64,000 nucleotides of DNA from Firmicutes bacterium UBA5286. Lineage in GTDB: Bacteria; Bacillota; Proteinivoracia; UBA4975. The notes beneath the pieces were generated by a model. That model did no database searches, was not told where the DNA came from, and was given only the letters and a program-made list of their open reading frames with translations. The stretch covers positions 105,726-169,725 of the forward strand of contig DHSM01000022.1 in the NCBI GenBank assembly GCA_002408465.1. Direction: 5' to 3'. Made by a program: the position numbers and the translations under genes. Every line of letters starts with the position of its first letter. The first letter of the stretch is position 1. Positions 15,985-24,444 of this stretch are shown one piece after another.

Positions 15985-17286
15985 TTATTGCCCCCCCAAT
16001 TGTATTTTGATTTGGAGAATGCGTCCATCACTGGCAGCCACGTGGACAACCTGATTTCCGGTCCAGACCCGCCAAACAGGAATGAGCCTGTCCTGCTGCC
16101 AGTAGAAAGCCAGAGCTAAATCTGAAATATGCTTATTCCCTTCGGCAAAAAATTGACCGGCTTGGGAATCAGAGGCAAGATGCCAGGCGAGGGGTTTTAT
16201 CTCCGCGTAAATCTCTACGGCTTCTTCAGCGGCCAAGGCCAAGTGACGCTGATAATCACTGACTTGGTCTTGCTGGAATTCAACTGCAATCCCCACATTC
16301 TCTCCGGTTATCGGCAACCCCTTTGAGAAGCTGCAAAATTCTAGACTTACAGATTCTCCCGGCCGGTTGCTCAAGTAAACAGGCAGCATATTGCCCGGCC
16401 ACCCCCCGTGGGCAACAAGGAAGTCTATTGTCGCTTGCATCAGCTGGGGTTGATCCCAAAAGACTGCGCCCTGCCCCTGCCTTCCCGAAGTATATTCCAA
16501 TGCCCCCGAGGGGAATATGCGCAGGGCGCCAAACCCGTCTGTATAAGTTTCTGTGCCATCTGCCTCCAGAATGATTGAGGGATTTAGGAAAAAAGAATGG
16601 ATTATATCTTCAATTCTTACTTCTTCAAGCTGGCAGGCAGGCACAGCAATCTCCTGAGCCTCCACCAGGTCAAAGATTCCAGCAGCAACTGAATAAGTTT
16701 CACCTTGTCCCATGACTGCCATTGGGTAGGCCGCTGGATTGCGAGGTTCAGCTGCTGCCTGCTGGAATACAGAGAGAGGCAAATCTGCCTGCAACTGCCA
16801 GAGCACGCCAGTAGCAGAATTGATGAATTTGACAGGTCCCCCGTCCAGGGGAACAAAAACACTATCAATGGATGCAAAAGGAAAATCCGTCTCGTAAAAC
16901 ATAGTCAGCCAGTTTGCCAGCAATCCACGGGATATTTGATAATCATAACGGAAAAGCACTCCAGGGGTGATGGAATCGCTGGTATACTCGCCGGTGACCC
17001 ATACATCCCCGCCTTTTTCGCTGCCATATTCCATTTGCCCCAGGGTCAGAACCAAATCGGAATACGTTTGGGAAAGGGTTTCGATTAATATTGCCCCCTG
17101 ATTTGGGCTGCAGATATAAATTCTTCCAGGCAGACTGATTTCGTGCAGGCCAGGTTTGGGACCAAACCAGGGCCCAGTACCTCTGCCTCCGCTGTTGGGG
17201 ACTGGCTGACCAAATATAATCAGGACGGAGAGGACAAGGCTGCAGATTACCAGACTGGCCAACAATCCCGCTTTAGCTCTGACCAT
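15985..17286 (-). CDS. yycH: YycH-like regulator of the WalRK system
   Basis: 433 residues from ATG 17286 (GGGGAGG seven bases upstream). One N-terminal membrane helix (LLASLVICSLVLSVLIIFG), then a long extracellular region. Its position between walK and yycI identifies it as YycH, which controls WalK through membrane-helix contacts. Its start overlaps the end of walK by 14 nt. Sequence similarity is weak, as is usual in this family. Confidence 0.8.
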   Translation of the reverse strand: MVRAKAGLLASLVICSLVLSVLIIFGQPVPNSGGRGTGPWFGPKPGLHEISLPGRIYICSPNQGAILIETLSQTYSDLVLTLGQMEYGSEKGGDVWVTGEYTSDSITPGVLFRYDYQISRGLLANWLTMFYETDFPFASIDSVFVPLDGGPVKFINSATGVLWQLQADLPLSVFQQAAAEPRNPAAYPMAVMGQGETYSVAAGIFDLVEAQEIAVPACQLEEVRIEDIIHSFFLNPSIILEADGTETYTDGFGALRIFPSGALEYTSGRQGQGAVFWDQPQLMQATIDFLVAHGGWPGNMLPVYLSNRPGESVSLEFCSFSKGLPITGENVGIAVEFQQDQVSDYQRHLALAAEEAVEIYAEIKPLAWHLASDSQAGQFFAEGNKHISDLALAFYWQQDRLIPVWRVWTGNQVVHVAASDGRILQIKIQLGGQ

Positions 17287-19048
17287 TGTTATTCCTCCCC
17301 GTTGTCGCCGGCGATTGCAGGCGAGTTTCTGTTCCTGCCACTGGCAGAGGGATCGTGACTTCCGTTCCCACACCTTCTTGGCTGAAGATATTTACTGTCC
17401 CCCCGTGCAGTTCGGCGATTTGTTTGGCTATAGACAGGCCCAGACCAGTTCCCCCAGCCTTTCGGCTCCTGGCCTTGTCAACCCTGTAAAAACGTTCAAA
17501 TATTCGTCCCAAGGCTTCGGCCGGAATGCCGATTCCCGTGTCCCTGACAATGACTTCTAAATATTTGTTGCGGCTGCTGGCGGAAACAGTGACTCTGCCA
17601 GCAGCAGTATAGTTGATGGCGTTTTGAATAATGTTCAAAAACAGACGATACAGCTGATCCCGATCTCCCATTATTTTGGGGAGATTTCTGGGCAGGCGCA
17701 CCTCCAGGTCTAAGCCCTTGGCTGACGCCTGGCCTGAAACCGCCTTGCTGATATCCTTTAATATTTCCTGCACCGATACTAATCTAAACTGCTTGCTGCG
17801 GCTTTCATTCCTGGACAGTATCAGGAGATCCTCTATCATGCGCACCATCCTGTCCGCTTCAGAATTGATAACAGCTAAAAAACGCTCCTGCACTTCAGGA
17901 CTTTCATTCGGGTTCTCCATTAAAGTTTCCAGATAAGTTTTTATCGTGGTCAAAGGTGTGCGCAATTCATGAGAAACATTGGCGACAAATTCCTGCCGCA
18001 TTTGATCTAAACGGTTTTGTTCGGTAATATCCGAGAGAACCACAATGGTGCCCTGTTTTTTGCCGGCCTGCAGAAAGGGCAGTCTTTGTTGGCGCAGGAC
18101 AATGCCTAAGGTCCCCTCTAAATAAATCATTCCCTGGGCTTCCTGGAGCTGAGGAAAATCAGCAGCTGTTCCCTGGTCCAGCATTTTCTGCTTGTTGACG
18201 CCAAACCAGTTGCAGGCAGTTGCATTGATATGCATGACTCTTCCCTCATGGTCTAAGACAATAAGGCCATCACTGAGGTTTATCAAAATGCCCTCTACTT
18301 TATCCTTTTCCTGAACCACCTCATCCCAGCTCAATTGCAGCTGGGCAGCCAGTTCATTAAAGGTCTCTGCCAGCCTGCCGATCTCGTCATCGGCATTGAT
18401 ATCCAGGGAGGGCTGAAAATCACCTGATTTCATTGCTTCGGCCTGGCTGGTAATCTTGCGCAGAGGGTGGGCTAAGGTCCTGGCTAGGCGGAGACCAAGA
18501 AAGGCTGAGAGGATCAGGGCAAGCACTGCCCCAGTCAAAAGAGCAGTGCGCATTTGGCGCATGGCTGCATCGACCTGGCGCAGAGAGGTTGAGGCATAGA
18601 CCACTCCCGTAAGCAAGTTATTGCTGTAGATAGGCTGTGTATAGTAGTAAAACCGCTGTTCAAACCGCTCATCAAAGCGAATTGAATCCGCTGGTTTTCC
18701 CTGAATGGCAGACAAAACTTCCGGCTGCACAATTTCTGTGCCAATCATCGGCTCCAGCCCGGGGGAGGCAGCAGCTACCTTGCCGTATTTATCCAGCAAG
18801 TATACTTCCCGGTTGACCACATTGCTGAATTGGCCAACCAATTGCTGCAAGCCTTCGGTATCGGGGAGCGGGGTATAGTATCTCTCGGCCAGTGATGCTA
18901 GGAGCTGCACATGATTATGCAATCCTGATTTCAGATCTCTCATAAAGTAATTTTCGATAGAAGACAGCATGTACACACCAAAAAGCTCCAGTGCAAACAG
19001 CAGCAACAGTATATAGACCAGAACTAATTTCCACTGGATACTTTTCAT
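17273..19048 (-). CDS. walK: WalK sensor histidine kinase
   Basis: 591 residues: membrane helix 8-29, extracellular sensor domain about 35-165, second helix about 168-188, HAMP (to about 240), PAS (about 250-345), HisKA with phospho-acceptor H360 in FVANVSHELRTPL, and HATPase with DTGIGIPAE and GTGLGLSIAKQ. The family monitors cell-wall state and controls murein hydrolases through WalR. It starts 5 nt after walR and overlaps yycH. Confidence 0.95.
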   Translation of the reverse strand: MKSIQWKLVLVYILLLLFALELFGVYMLSSIENYFMRDLKSGLHNHVQLLASLAERYYTPLPDTEGLQQLVGQFSNVVNREVYLLDKYGKVAAASPGLEPMIGTEIVQPEVLSAIQGKPADSIRFDERFEQRFYYYTQPIYSNNLLTGVVYASTSLRQVDAAMRQMRTALLTGAVLALILSAFLGLRLARTLAHPLRKITSQAEAMKSGDFQPSLDINADDEIGRLAETFNELAAQLQLSWDEVVQEKDKVEGILINLSDGLIVLDHEGRVMHINATACNWFGVNKQKMLDQGTAADFPQLQEAQGMIYLEGTLGIVLRQQRLPFLQAGKKQGTIVVLSDITEQNRLDQMRQEFVANVSHELRTPLTTIKTYLETLMENPNESPEVQERFLAVINSEADRMVRMIEDLLILSRNESRSKQFRLVSVQEILKDISKAVSGQASAKGLDLEVRLPRNLPKIMGDRDQLYRLFLNIIQNAINYTAAGRVTVSASSRNKYLEVIVRDTGIGIPAEALGRIFERFYRVDKARSRKAGGTGLGLSIAKQIAELHGGTVNIFSQEGVGTEVTIPLPVAGTETRLQSPATTGRNNNGQS

Positions 19049-19052
19049 GTTT

Positions 19053-19748
19053 TCACCCCTTAAAGTAGTAGCCCAGTCCTCTCCTGCTCAGGATATATTG
19101 AGGGTTGCCAGGGGTCTCCTCAATTTTGACCCTCAGTCTGCGGATTGTAACATCAACCGTGCGCACATCGCCAAAATAATCGTATCCCCACACCTTTTTT
19201 AGGAGCTCCTCCCGGCTGAATATTTTGCCGGGATTGCTGGCCAAAAAATCCAAGAGTTCGAATTCCCTTTGGGTGAGATCTATCACCTTCCCCCGCCGTT
19301 TGACCGTAAAGAAATCCCGGTCAATTTCCAGGGACGACTCCCCTGCCTGCGAGGCAGCTTGTTTTTCCTTGGCCCCTAGAGTCCTTCCGCGAAGCTGTGC
19401 CTTGATGCGGGCAAGCAGTTCCCTGGTGCTGAAGGGCTTGGTCACATAATCATCAGCCCCCAGCTCCAACCCCAAGACCTTGTCAATCTCTGCATCTTTG
19501 GCGGTGAGCATGATAATTGGGCAATCCATATGCTGACGCACCTGCCGGCAAACGCTGAAACCGTCGATGCCCGGCAGCATTATATCCAACAAAATCAAGT
19601 CGGGCAAAAACTCCTTGGCTGCGGACACGGCATCATCGCCGGTATACACCGCACGCACTTCATAGCCTTCCTTGCCAAGATTATACTCTAAGATATCAGC
19701 AATGGGCTTTTCGTCTTCCACTATCAAAATTTTACTTGCTCTGACCAT
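19053..19748 (-). CDS. walR: WalR response regulator (OmpR/PhoB type)
   Basis: 231 residues from ATG 19748. Receiver domain with phosphorylation site D55 ([10 protein letters not shown]) and the MLTAKD lysine, then a winged-helix DNA-binding domain ending [13 protein letters not shown]...[13 protein letters not shown]. First gene of the wal operon. The start is chosen by AGGGGG upstream and because the alignable protein begins with KILIVEDE; 12 upstream in-frame residues are probably not translated. Confidence 0.96.
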   Translation of the reverse strand: MVRASKILIVEDEKPIADILEYNLGKEGYEVRAVYTGDDAVSAAKEFLPDLILLDIMLPGIDGFSVCRQVRQHMDCPIIMLTAKDAEIDKVLGLELGADDYVTKPFSTRELLARIKAQLRGRTLGAKEKQAASQAGESSLEIDRDFFTVKRRGKVIDLTQREFELLDFLASNPGKIFSREELLKKVWGYDYFGDVRTVDVTIRRLRVKIEETPGNPQYILSRRGLGYYFKG

Positions 19749-19801
19749 ACTGGTACCCCCTGTCGAATTTTGCTTTTCAGCCAATCTTCTATATTGAATT
19801 A

Positions 19802-19830
19802 ATAATAGACTGTATCAGCAACCCCGTCAA
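19802..19830 (-). promoter_or_regulatory. Sigma-A promoter of the wal operon
   Basis: Minus-strand -35 TTGACG (19825-19830), 17-bp spacer, -10 TATTAT (19802-19807), about 54 bp before the walR start. Confidence 0.7.
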
Positions 19831-19873
19831 ACCTCGGCTCCCCCGCCAGAGTTTACGTAATTATATTATACCG

Positions 19874-19904
19874 CAAATAAAAAGCCTGCGGTATTCGCAG
19901 GCTT
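19874..19904 (-). terminator. Terminator of the LysM/G5/M23 gene
   Basis: AAGCCTGCG (19882-19890) pairs perfectly with CGCAGGCTT (19896-19904), overlapping the stop codon, and the minus strand continues TTTTTATTT. Confidence 0.85.
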
Positions 19905-21240
19905 AGGGTTTAAAAAATTGCAGGGCGTTAATGCGTGTGCCGTTCCGCTGCACTTCAAAATGAAGATGGGGTCCGGTGCTGTTGCCGGTGCTGCCTGCCT
20001 TGGCAATAACCTGGCCCTTGGAAACCCATTGACCCGGCTTGACTAAGCGGGCGCTGGCATGGGCATAGAGGGTTGCATAGCCATTGCCATGGTCGATCTT
20101 AACATAATTTCCATAAGAAGGACCCCATTGCGATATAATCACTGTGCCAGCAGCGGCAGCATAAATGGGAGTGCCGGTAGGAGCGCCAATATCTACCCCG
20201 CCGTGAGTGCCCCTGCGGGATCCAAAGTAATCAGTGATGTAACCTGTGTTCAGCGGCCAGCGGAACTTGCCGGCGGCAGCACTGGGCCACCTGGAGGTTC
20301 CCTTTTCGATGATTTTGGTCACCGGCTGAGTTTCAACCTCGGTATTGACAATTCTTCTCCCGGTTTCAACACCGTTGGCGTATTCCACTTTGTAGATGAC
20401 GGCCTTCTTGCCGGAGACGCCTTTTGTCACTGTAGAGGACTGATAGAACCAGCGCTTGCCGGTGTATCGATATGCTGTCGAATAGCTAATGGCTTCATAA
20501 GACTTGACTTGCTCCACCGTGCGGACATTGAGCTTTGGTTCTGCAACTACCAGGTTGAGGACCTGCCCTGTTTTTAAAACATTGCTCTTGGCCAGGGAAG
20601 GATTGGCTTTCTTGAGATCTGTTTGACTCATGTTGACTGAACGGGAAACAGACCACAAACTGTCGCCCTTGGCTACCACATAGGTCTCTGTTTTCTCTCG
20701 CCCCTGTAAAATATAGTCGACAGCTGCATCTACAGCCCAGATATCTTCCGGCACCACTTCCTGGGGACAGATTTCCACGGAGTCAACAATTTCGGTGCTG
20801 ACCAACGTGCATTTTGCTGAATCGTGCACAAAGAAGTTTGCCACCTGAGTCAATACTTCCTGGGCCTGCTCCTGAGTGGCTGTCCACAGCAAGGATTCAT
20901 CATTAACAACAATTGCCCAACCCATAGTAGAATAGGATACCCTGGCTGCCAGGGCTGTTTTCACATGGGCCTCATCGGCCCGAGGCTTCAATTGCAGTTC
21001 TCTTTGCGCAGATATTTCCTGGGCAAATTTAAGATTAAGCCCGACTTGGGCCTCTTCTTTATTCAATAAATCTTCCAATATGTTGGTATATCCTTGGATG
21101 CTGGCCACTGCGCCGACATCTTCGCCATCTATATAGACTCTGTACACAAATCCGGGCCGATAAATAGCATAGGCCGCTGAGCCCGTTGCCACCATAAGAA
21201 TTAACAAGGCAAGACACCCAAGCAGGATTCTTTTCTTCAT
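19903..21240 (-). CDS. LysM-G5-M23 peptidoglycan endopeptidase
   Basis: About 445 residues. A signal/anchor helix (RILLGCLALLILMVATG), a long N-terminal region, a LysM domain (YVVAKGDSLWSVSRSVNM), a G5 domain, and a C-terminal M23 LytM-like peptidase with GTHGGVDIG, HASAR and HLHFEV zinc/catalytic residues. It should bind and cut peptidoglycan cross-links outside the cell, or activate another hydrolase. ATG 21240 is preferred over TTG 21261, which lies in the ribosome site. Being next to walRK suggests, but does not prove, WalR control. Confidence 0.9.
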   Translation of the reverse strand: MKKRILLGCLALLILMVATGSAAYAIYRPGFVYRVYIDGEDVGAVASIQGYTNILEDLLNKEEAQVGLNLKFAQEISAQRELQLKPRADEAHVKTALAARVSYSTMGWAIVVNDESLLWTATQEQAQEVLTQVANFFVHDSAKCTLVSTEIVDSVEICPQEVVPEDIWAVDAAVDYILQGREKTETYVVAKGDSLWSVSRSVNMSQTDLKKANPSLAKSNVLKTGQVLNLVVAEPKLNVRTVEQVKSYEAISYSTAYRYTGKRWFYQSSTVTKGVSGKKAVIYKVEYANGVETGRRIVNTEVETQPVTKIIEKGTSRWPSAAAGKFRWPLNTGYITDYFGSRRGTHGGVDIGAPTGTPIYAAAAGTVIISQWGPSYGNYVKIDHGNGYATLYAHASARLVKPGQWVSKGQVIAKAGSTGNSTGPHLHFEVQRNGTRINALQFFKP

Positions 21241-21401
21241 AGGCCACCTCTCTTTTGCCAACCAATACTCGGTTTTTATACTTATTCGCCTTATTAATTG
21301 AGAATCCTTTTGGTAATTTGTTGAAAACCCATTGCTCCTTTGTTTTTTAGCGTAAGCAAGGGCTCATTTTGGCCACCTGCTGGCAGCATGCCTGCAAGCG
21401 C

Positions 21402-21449
21402 AAAAAACCGCTTCGATCCACGTTTACCGTGCATCTCTGCGGTTTTTTT
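21402..21449. terminator. Bidirectional terminator after the tRNA cluster
   Basis: AAAAAACCGC (21402-21411) and GCGGTTTTTT (21439-21448) are inverted, with an inner stem of GATCCACG and CGTGCATC. It is placed just past the tRNA-Thr 3' end on the minus strand. Confidence 0.75.
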
Positions 21450-21454
21450 CAATT

Positions 21455-21530
21455 TGGAGCCGGCGATGGGACTTGAACCCGCAACCTGCTGATTACGATT
21501 CAGCTGCTCTGCCAATTGAGCTACGCCGGC
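21455..21530 (-). tRNA. tRNA-Thr (CGT)
   Basis: 76-nt cloverleaf: acceptor GCCGGCG pairs with CGCCGGC, CCA is encoded, and the anticodon loop ATCGTAA gives CGT, reading ACG. Last gene of a five-tRNA minus-strand operon. Confidence 0.95.
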
Positions 21531-21540
21531 AAATAGACTA

Positions 21541-21616
21541 TGGTGCCGCAGGGCAGAATTGAACTGCCGACACGTGGATTTTCAGTCCACTGCTCTACCG
21601 ACTGAGCTACCGCGGC
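21541..21616 (-). tRNA. tRNA-Phe (GAA)
   Basis: 76-nt cloverleaf with encoded CCA. Anticodon stem GTGGA/TCCAC encloses loop CTGAAAA, anticodon GAA. Confidence 0.96.
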
Positions 21617-21623
21617 ATAAAAG

Positions 21624-21700
21624 TGGCGGAGCTGACGGGAGTCGAACCCGCGATCTCCTGCGTGACAGGCAGGCATGTTAGGCCACTACACCACAGCTCC
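21624..21700 (-). tRNA. tRNA-Asp (GTC)
   Basis: 77-nt cloverleaf with encoded CCA; acceptor GGAGCTG/CAGCTCC; anticodon loop CTGTCAC gives GTC. Confidence 0.96.
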
Positions 21701-21704
21701 GCTT

Positions 21705-21781
21705 TGGTGACCCCTAGGGGATTCGAACCCCTGAATGCCAGCGTGAAAGGCTGGTGAGTTAAGCCGCTTCTCCAAGGGGCC
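21705..21781 (-). tRNA. tRNA-Glu (TTC)
   Basis: 77-nt cloverleaf with encoded CCA; anticodon loop CTTTCAC gives TTC. One G-U pair in the acceptor stem. Confidence 0.95.
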
Positions 21782-21789
21782 TAAATAAA

Positions 21790-21865
21790 TGGTGAGCCAT
21801 GATGGATTCGAACCATCGACACCCTGATTAAAAGTCAGGTGCTCTGCCAACTGAGCTAATGGCCC
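21790..21865 (-). tRNA. tRNA-Lys (TTT)
   Basis: 76-nt cloverleaf with encoded CCA; anticodon loop CTTTTAA gives TTT. First gene of the operon, about 14 bp after the promoter -10. Confidence 0.96.
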
Positions 21866-21878
21866 AAGACACTATAAG

Positions 21879-21907
21879 AGAATACTATAGATAAATTTTC
21901 GTGTCAA
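21879..21907 (-). promoter_or_regulatory. Strong promoter of the five-tRNA operon
   Basis: Minus-strand consensus -35 TTGACA (21902-21907), 17-bp spacer, -10 TATTCT (21879-21884), directly before tRNA-Lys. Confidence 0.8.
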
Positions 21908-21929
21908 CCCTTATTTCTTGTTTAAAAAT

Positions 21930-22373
21930 TTAAATGGCTTCAACCGAAAGGGTTAAACAGGCTGTTACTTGGGGATGAAGGCGTATTTCTATCTCATAGT
22001 TGCCCAGCTGCCGAATTGGTTCTTGCAGCATAACCTTGCGGCGGTCAACTTTGACTCCCATTCTTGCCATTTCATCGGCAATATCCTTGCTGGTAACCGA
22101 ACCAAACAGGCGCCCGCCTTCTCCTGCCTTAACTTTGTAGTCCAGTTTTAAGTTCTCAATTTTTTCTTTGAGATTCTGGTTGCGGGTAAAATCCCTTTCA
22201 TCCCTCTTGTCTGCCATCTGCTGCTGTTGCTCTAGGGATTTGAGGGCATTGGCATCTGCACTAACCGCCAGCCCCCTGGGCAATAAAAAGTTTCGGGCGT
22301 AGCCATCGGAAACGTCCTTGACTTCACCGGCATTGCCCACTCCTTTTACCTTTGCCTTTAGAATTACCTTCAT
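21930..22373 (-). CDS. rplI: 50S ribosomal protein L9
   Basis: 147 residues, complete. The N-terminal rRNA-binding domain (MKVILKAKVKGVGNAGEVKDVSDGYARNFL is the family signature region, residues 1-30), a long connecting helix and a C-terminal domain are visible. Last gene of the rpsF-ssb-rpsR block, and separated from the tRNA promoter by only about 20 bp. Confidence 0.97.
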   Translation of the reverse strand: MKVILKAKVKGVGNAGEVKDVSDGYARNFLLPRGLAVSADANALKSLEQQQQMADKRDERDFTRNQNLKEKIENLKLDYKVKAGEGGRLFGSVTSKDIADEMARMGVKVDRRKVMLQEPIRQLGNYEIEIRLHPQVTACLTLSVEAI

Positions 22374-22412
22374 GGATACTCCCCCTTAATCATTATCCTG
22401 GCCGAAATGAAG

Positions 22413-22727
22413 CTAATCCTCATCTCTGTGCTTGCCTCGCCAATAGCTCAATAATTCTGCTTCAAACTGGCGCAAACTGTTTTCGGGATTGGCTGCCCTG
22501 TCTTGCAGTTTTTCTTCAATGGCTATATCCATGCGGCGAATGCTGATGCCCAAACGATCAGCCATGCTAAACAGGATGACAATTGCCGCACTGAGGGCAT
22601 CAAGCACATTGTCCTCCAAGCCTCTGTACAGACCAGAAAACAGCTCGGCGATTACCGACAGCAATTGCACCTTCAGACCCTCAATTATTTTTAGGTTGCG
22701 AGCAATATCAATGTGGTTTGCAGTCAT
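22413..22727 (-). CDS. MazG-like all-alpha protein
   Basis: 104 residues, predicted all alpha, with a middle segment (LEDNVLDALSAAIVILFSMADRLGI) like the core helices of MazG-type nucleotide pyrophosphohydrolases. The usual acidic EExxE metal motif is not clearly preserved, so catalytic activity is doubtful. I recall MazG-like genes at this position between rpsR and rplI in Clostridia. Good ribosome site GGGAGGGG. Confidence 0.65.
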   Translation of the reverse strand: MTANHIDIARNLKIIEGLKVQLLSVIAELFSGLYRGLEDNVLDALSAAIVILFSMADRLGISIRRMDIAIEEKLQDRAANPENSLRQFEAELLSYWRGKHRDED

Positions 22728-22748
22728 TTAATCCCCTCCCGGACAAAA

Positions 22749-22769
22749 CAGGGGCAACTACTTGCCCCT
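22749..22769 (-). terminator. Hairpin after rpsR
   Basis: GGGGCAA (22751-22757) pairs with TTGCCCC (22762-22768); the minus strand continues with a short TTTT. Probably partial termination between rpsR and the MazG-like gene. Confidence 0.6.
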
Positions 22770-22774
22770 TGTAT

Positions 22775-23002
22775 CTATTCCGTTGTGTATGGCATCAGAG
22801 CAATGTAGCGGGAACGCTTGATAGCCAGGGTCAACTGACGTTGATGTCCCGCACAGTTGCCGGTTATACGCCTGGGCAGGATTTTGCCCCGGTCGGAAAT
22901 GAAACGCCGCAGCTTATCTGGGCTTTTATAATCAATATGCGTAACCTTGTCTACGCAGAAACTGCATACGCGTTTGCGCTTTCTGCCTCTTTCCTTGCGC
23001 AT
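22775..23002 (-). CDS. rpsR: 30S ribosomal protein S18
   Basis: 75 residues, typical S18. Contains [23 protein letters not shown] and [22 protein letters not shown] family segments, and an N-terminal basic [10 protein letters not shown] followed by two cysteines (CSFC). It binds with S6 on the 30S platform. Preceded by GGAGG; directly after ssb. Confidence 0.97.
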   Translation of the reverse strand: MRKERGRKRKRVCSFCVDKVTHIDYKSPDKLRRFISDRGKILPRRITGNCAGHQRQLTLAIKRSRYIALMPYTTE

Positions 23003-23017
23003 CTTTTAGCCTCCAAT

Positions 23018-23416
23018 CTAAAATGGGATATCGTCGTCGGCGCCTGCATCAGTGCCGTACTGTTCAAAGCCGGAGTTGGCCGTGCGAGTGCTCTGCTCGC
23101 CCTTCCGGTCCAGGAAGCGGACGCTGTCTGCGATTACTTCGGTAATATACCTGCGCTGGCCATCCTGTTCATAAGTCCGCACCTGCATTCTTCCATCCAC
23201 AGCCACAAGGCTGCCCTTGCCCAGATAGTTAGCACAGTTTTCCGCCTGTTTGCGCCAAACAACGATAGGGATAAAATCTGCCTCCCTTTCGCCCTCTTTA
23301 TTGAGAAAGGGGCGGTCAACCGCGAGGGTAAAGGATGCCACAGGGGTTCCGGAAGGAATATACTTTAATTCCGGATCCCTCGTCAACCGGCCTATTAGAA
23401 TCACCCGGTTCAACAA
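23018..23416 (-). CDS. ssb: Single-stranded DNA-binding protein
   Basis: 132 residues: an OB-fold starting [16 protein letters not shown], then a short linker and the acidic C-terminal tip DDDIPF that recruits replication and repair proteins. Start is one of two adjacent TTG codons (23416 or 23413) after GGAGGGG. The linker is short compared with Bacillus SSB. Lies between rpsF and rpsR, the conserved order. Confidence 0.96.
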   Translation of the reverse strand: MLNRVILIGRLTRDPELKYIPSGTPVASFTLAVDRPFLNKEGEREADFIPIVVWRKQAENCANYLGKGSLVAVDGRMQVRTYEQDGQRRYITEVIADSVRFLDRKGEQSTRTANSGFEQYGTDAGADDDIPF

Positions 23417-23436
23417 AAAATCATCTCCCCTCCAAA

Positions 23437-23724
23437 CTATTCATCTACCCGAACAATGATATGCCTGAGAATTCCCTCGGTTATCTTGATGACACGATCC
23501 AGCTCGGCTACCACCTGAGGAGTGCCCTCAAAATGTAGCTCGATGTAGTTCCCATCGCTGAAATCAGCGATTTCGTAGGCAAGATGCCGTTTTCCCCATT
23601 GTTTTACTTCGCCCACCTGGCCACCCTGTTCGCCAATGATGGCAGCGACTTTTTCCTGAAGGCCATTAATCTGTTCCTCATCCAAGTCGGGCTGGACAAT
23701 GTACAGCATTTCATATTTGCGCAT
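23437..23724 (-). CDS. rpsF: 30S ribosomal protein S6
   Basis: 95 residues from ATG 23724 ([17 protein letters not shown]), the typical S6 length. GGAGGAGGT seven bases upstream favours this ATG over the GTG at 23733. First gene of rpsF-ssb-rpsR. Its promoter lies in one copy of the 34-bp direct repeat described separately. Confidence 0.97.
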   Translation of the reverse strand: MRKYEMLYIVQPDLDEEQINGLQEKVAAIIGEQGGQVGEVKQWGKRHLAYEIADFSDGNYIELHFEGTPQVVAELDRVIKITEGILRHIIVRVDE

Positions 23725-23788
23725 ATCTTTCACCTCCTCCTATGGACTAGCGGCTTCAACGGACGTTGAAGCAGGGGGACAATTAAAT

Positions 23789-23816
23789 ATTATAACACAA
23801 AGACCTGCACATGCAA
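23789..23816 (-). promoter_or_regulatory. Promoter of the rpsF operon
   Basis: Minus strand -35 TTGCAT (23811-23816), 16-bp spacer, perfect -10 TATAAT (23789-23794), about 60 bp before rpsF. All but one base lies within the left copy of the 34-bp repeat; the right copy has the same -35 but TATAAC. Confidence 0.75.
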
Positions 23817-23823
23817 GTTAACC
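23790..23823. repeat. 34-bp direct repeat, left copy
   Basis: Runs from TTATAACACAAAG to GCAAGTTAACC. It is identical over all 34 bp to 25777-25810, and flanking bases differ on both sides. This copy includes the rpsF promoter. Confidence 0.95.
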
Positions 23824-23920
23824 CCAACTTTACAGTTTAAAACCCACAGCAAGATATGCTCCCCCTAAGGTTGACAAACGAAATAATATAACCGTCTGAA
23901 GATTGAAGGAGGAAGTTTTT

Positions 23921-23998
23921 TTGTCCAGGAATAGGTTCAGCCATTCTATATTAGGCAGCCAATGGTGTTGTGAATATCGGTTCTATTATCGGCAATAA
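23921..23998 (+). CDS. Possible 25-residue ORF or gene remnant
   Basis: A strong AAGGAGGAAG site is followed by TTG 23921 and 25 codons (begins MSRNRFSHSILGSQWCCEYR) before TAA. It is too short to assign and may be the cut-off 5' end of a lost gene or a leader peptide. Support is the ribosome site only. Confidence 0.2.
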   Translation: MSRNRFSHSILGSQWCCEYRFYYRQ

Positions 23999-24085
23999 TA
24001 GGACTTATTAGGAAGATTGTCGGAGTTTCAGGGCAGAATTCCCCTCAGGGGGTGTTTACATCGTATTTTGGGTGTGTTACATTAA

Positions 24086-24145
24086 GGTCAAGAGAAGTGA
24101 CAAACGGTCACGTGAAGTATTGTCAGGTCAAAAGAGAATAATATT
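24086..24145 (+). repeat. Three 20-bp-phased GGTCA repeats
   Basis: GGTCA recurs at exactly 20-bp spacing (24086, 24106, 24126). The units begin GGTCAAGAGAAGT, GGTCACGTGAAGT and GGTCAAAAGAGAAT. Spacing of two helical turns suggests a protein-binding array; multiple terminal repeats of this kind occur at IS21-family ends, but no transposase gene follows. Confidence 0.6.
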
Positions 24146-24332
24146 TGCAAGGGACGGTTTTTGGGGGCTAATTACCATGTTACCGCATGTTAATTAGCTA
24201 GAGGTTTTTGATATGAAGTGATACCGAAATCCATTTAGCTATCTGGATTTTGAGGTCGACAGCAATCTTTTGGGTTAGTAGCCAGAAATAACTCAACAGC
24301 ATTTACCATCTCCTTTCCCCGTCCCTGCAAAT
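24143..24332. repeat. 190-bp element bounded by inverted repeats
   Basis: ATTTGCAAGGGACGG (24143-24157) and CCGTCCCTGCAAAT (24319-24332) are inverted with one extra base. Inside are two further hairpins: GCTAATTA/TAATTAGC (24167-24198) and AAATCCA/TGGATTT (24227-24250). The layout resembles a MITE or a REP-like mobile hairpin. No coding capacity. Confidence 0.55.
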
Positions 24333-24401
24333 TTATTCTATCAGCGAATTTTGGGACATGCAAGCTTGTTTACACTTTACTTTAGCTTCTGAGATTCCGG
24401 C

Positions 24402-24430
24402 TTGCTTTGGACACAGATATCTGCTATACT
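24402..24430 (+). promoter_or_regulatory. Isolated plus-strand promoter
   Basis: -35 TTGCTT (24402-24407), 17-bp spacer, -10 TATACT (24425-24430). A terminator follows within about 15 bp, so the predicted transcript would be only about 30 nt. Confidence 0.45.
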
Positions 24431-24444
24431 TTTCCTTCAATGGG

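Noticed and set aside
21294..21515. Minus-strand ORF overlapping tRNA-Thr
   Set aside because: It translates the tRNA and the terminator; typical tRNA-derived false ORF.
22718..23368. 216-codon plus-strand ORF across rpsR and ssb
   Set aside because: Antisense to two conserved genes in their canonical order; codon content reflects the opposite strand.
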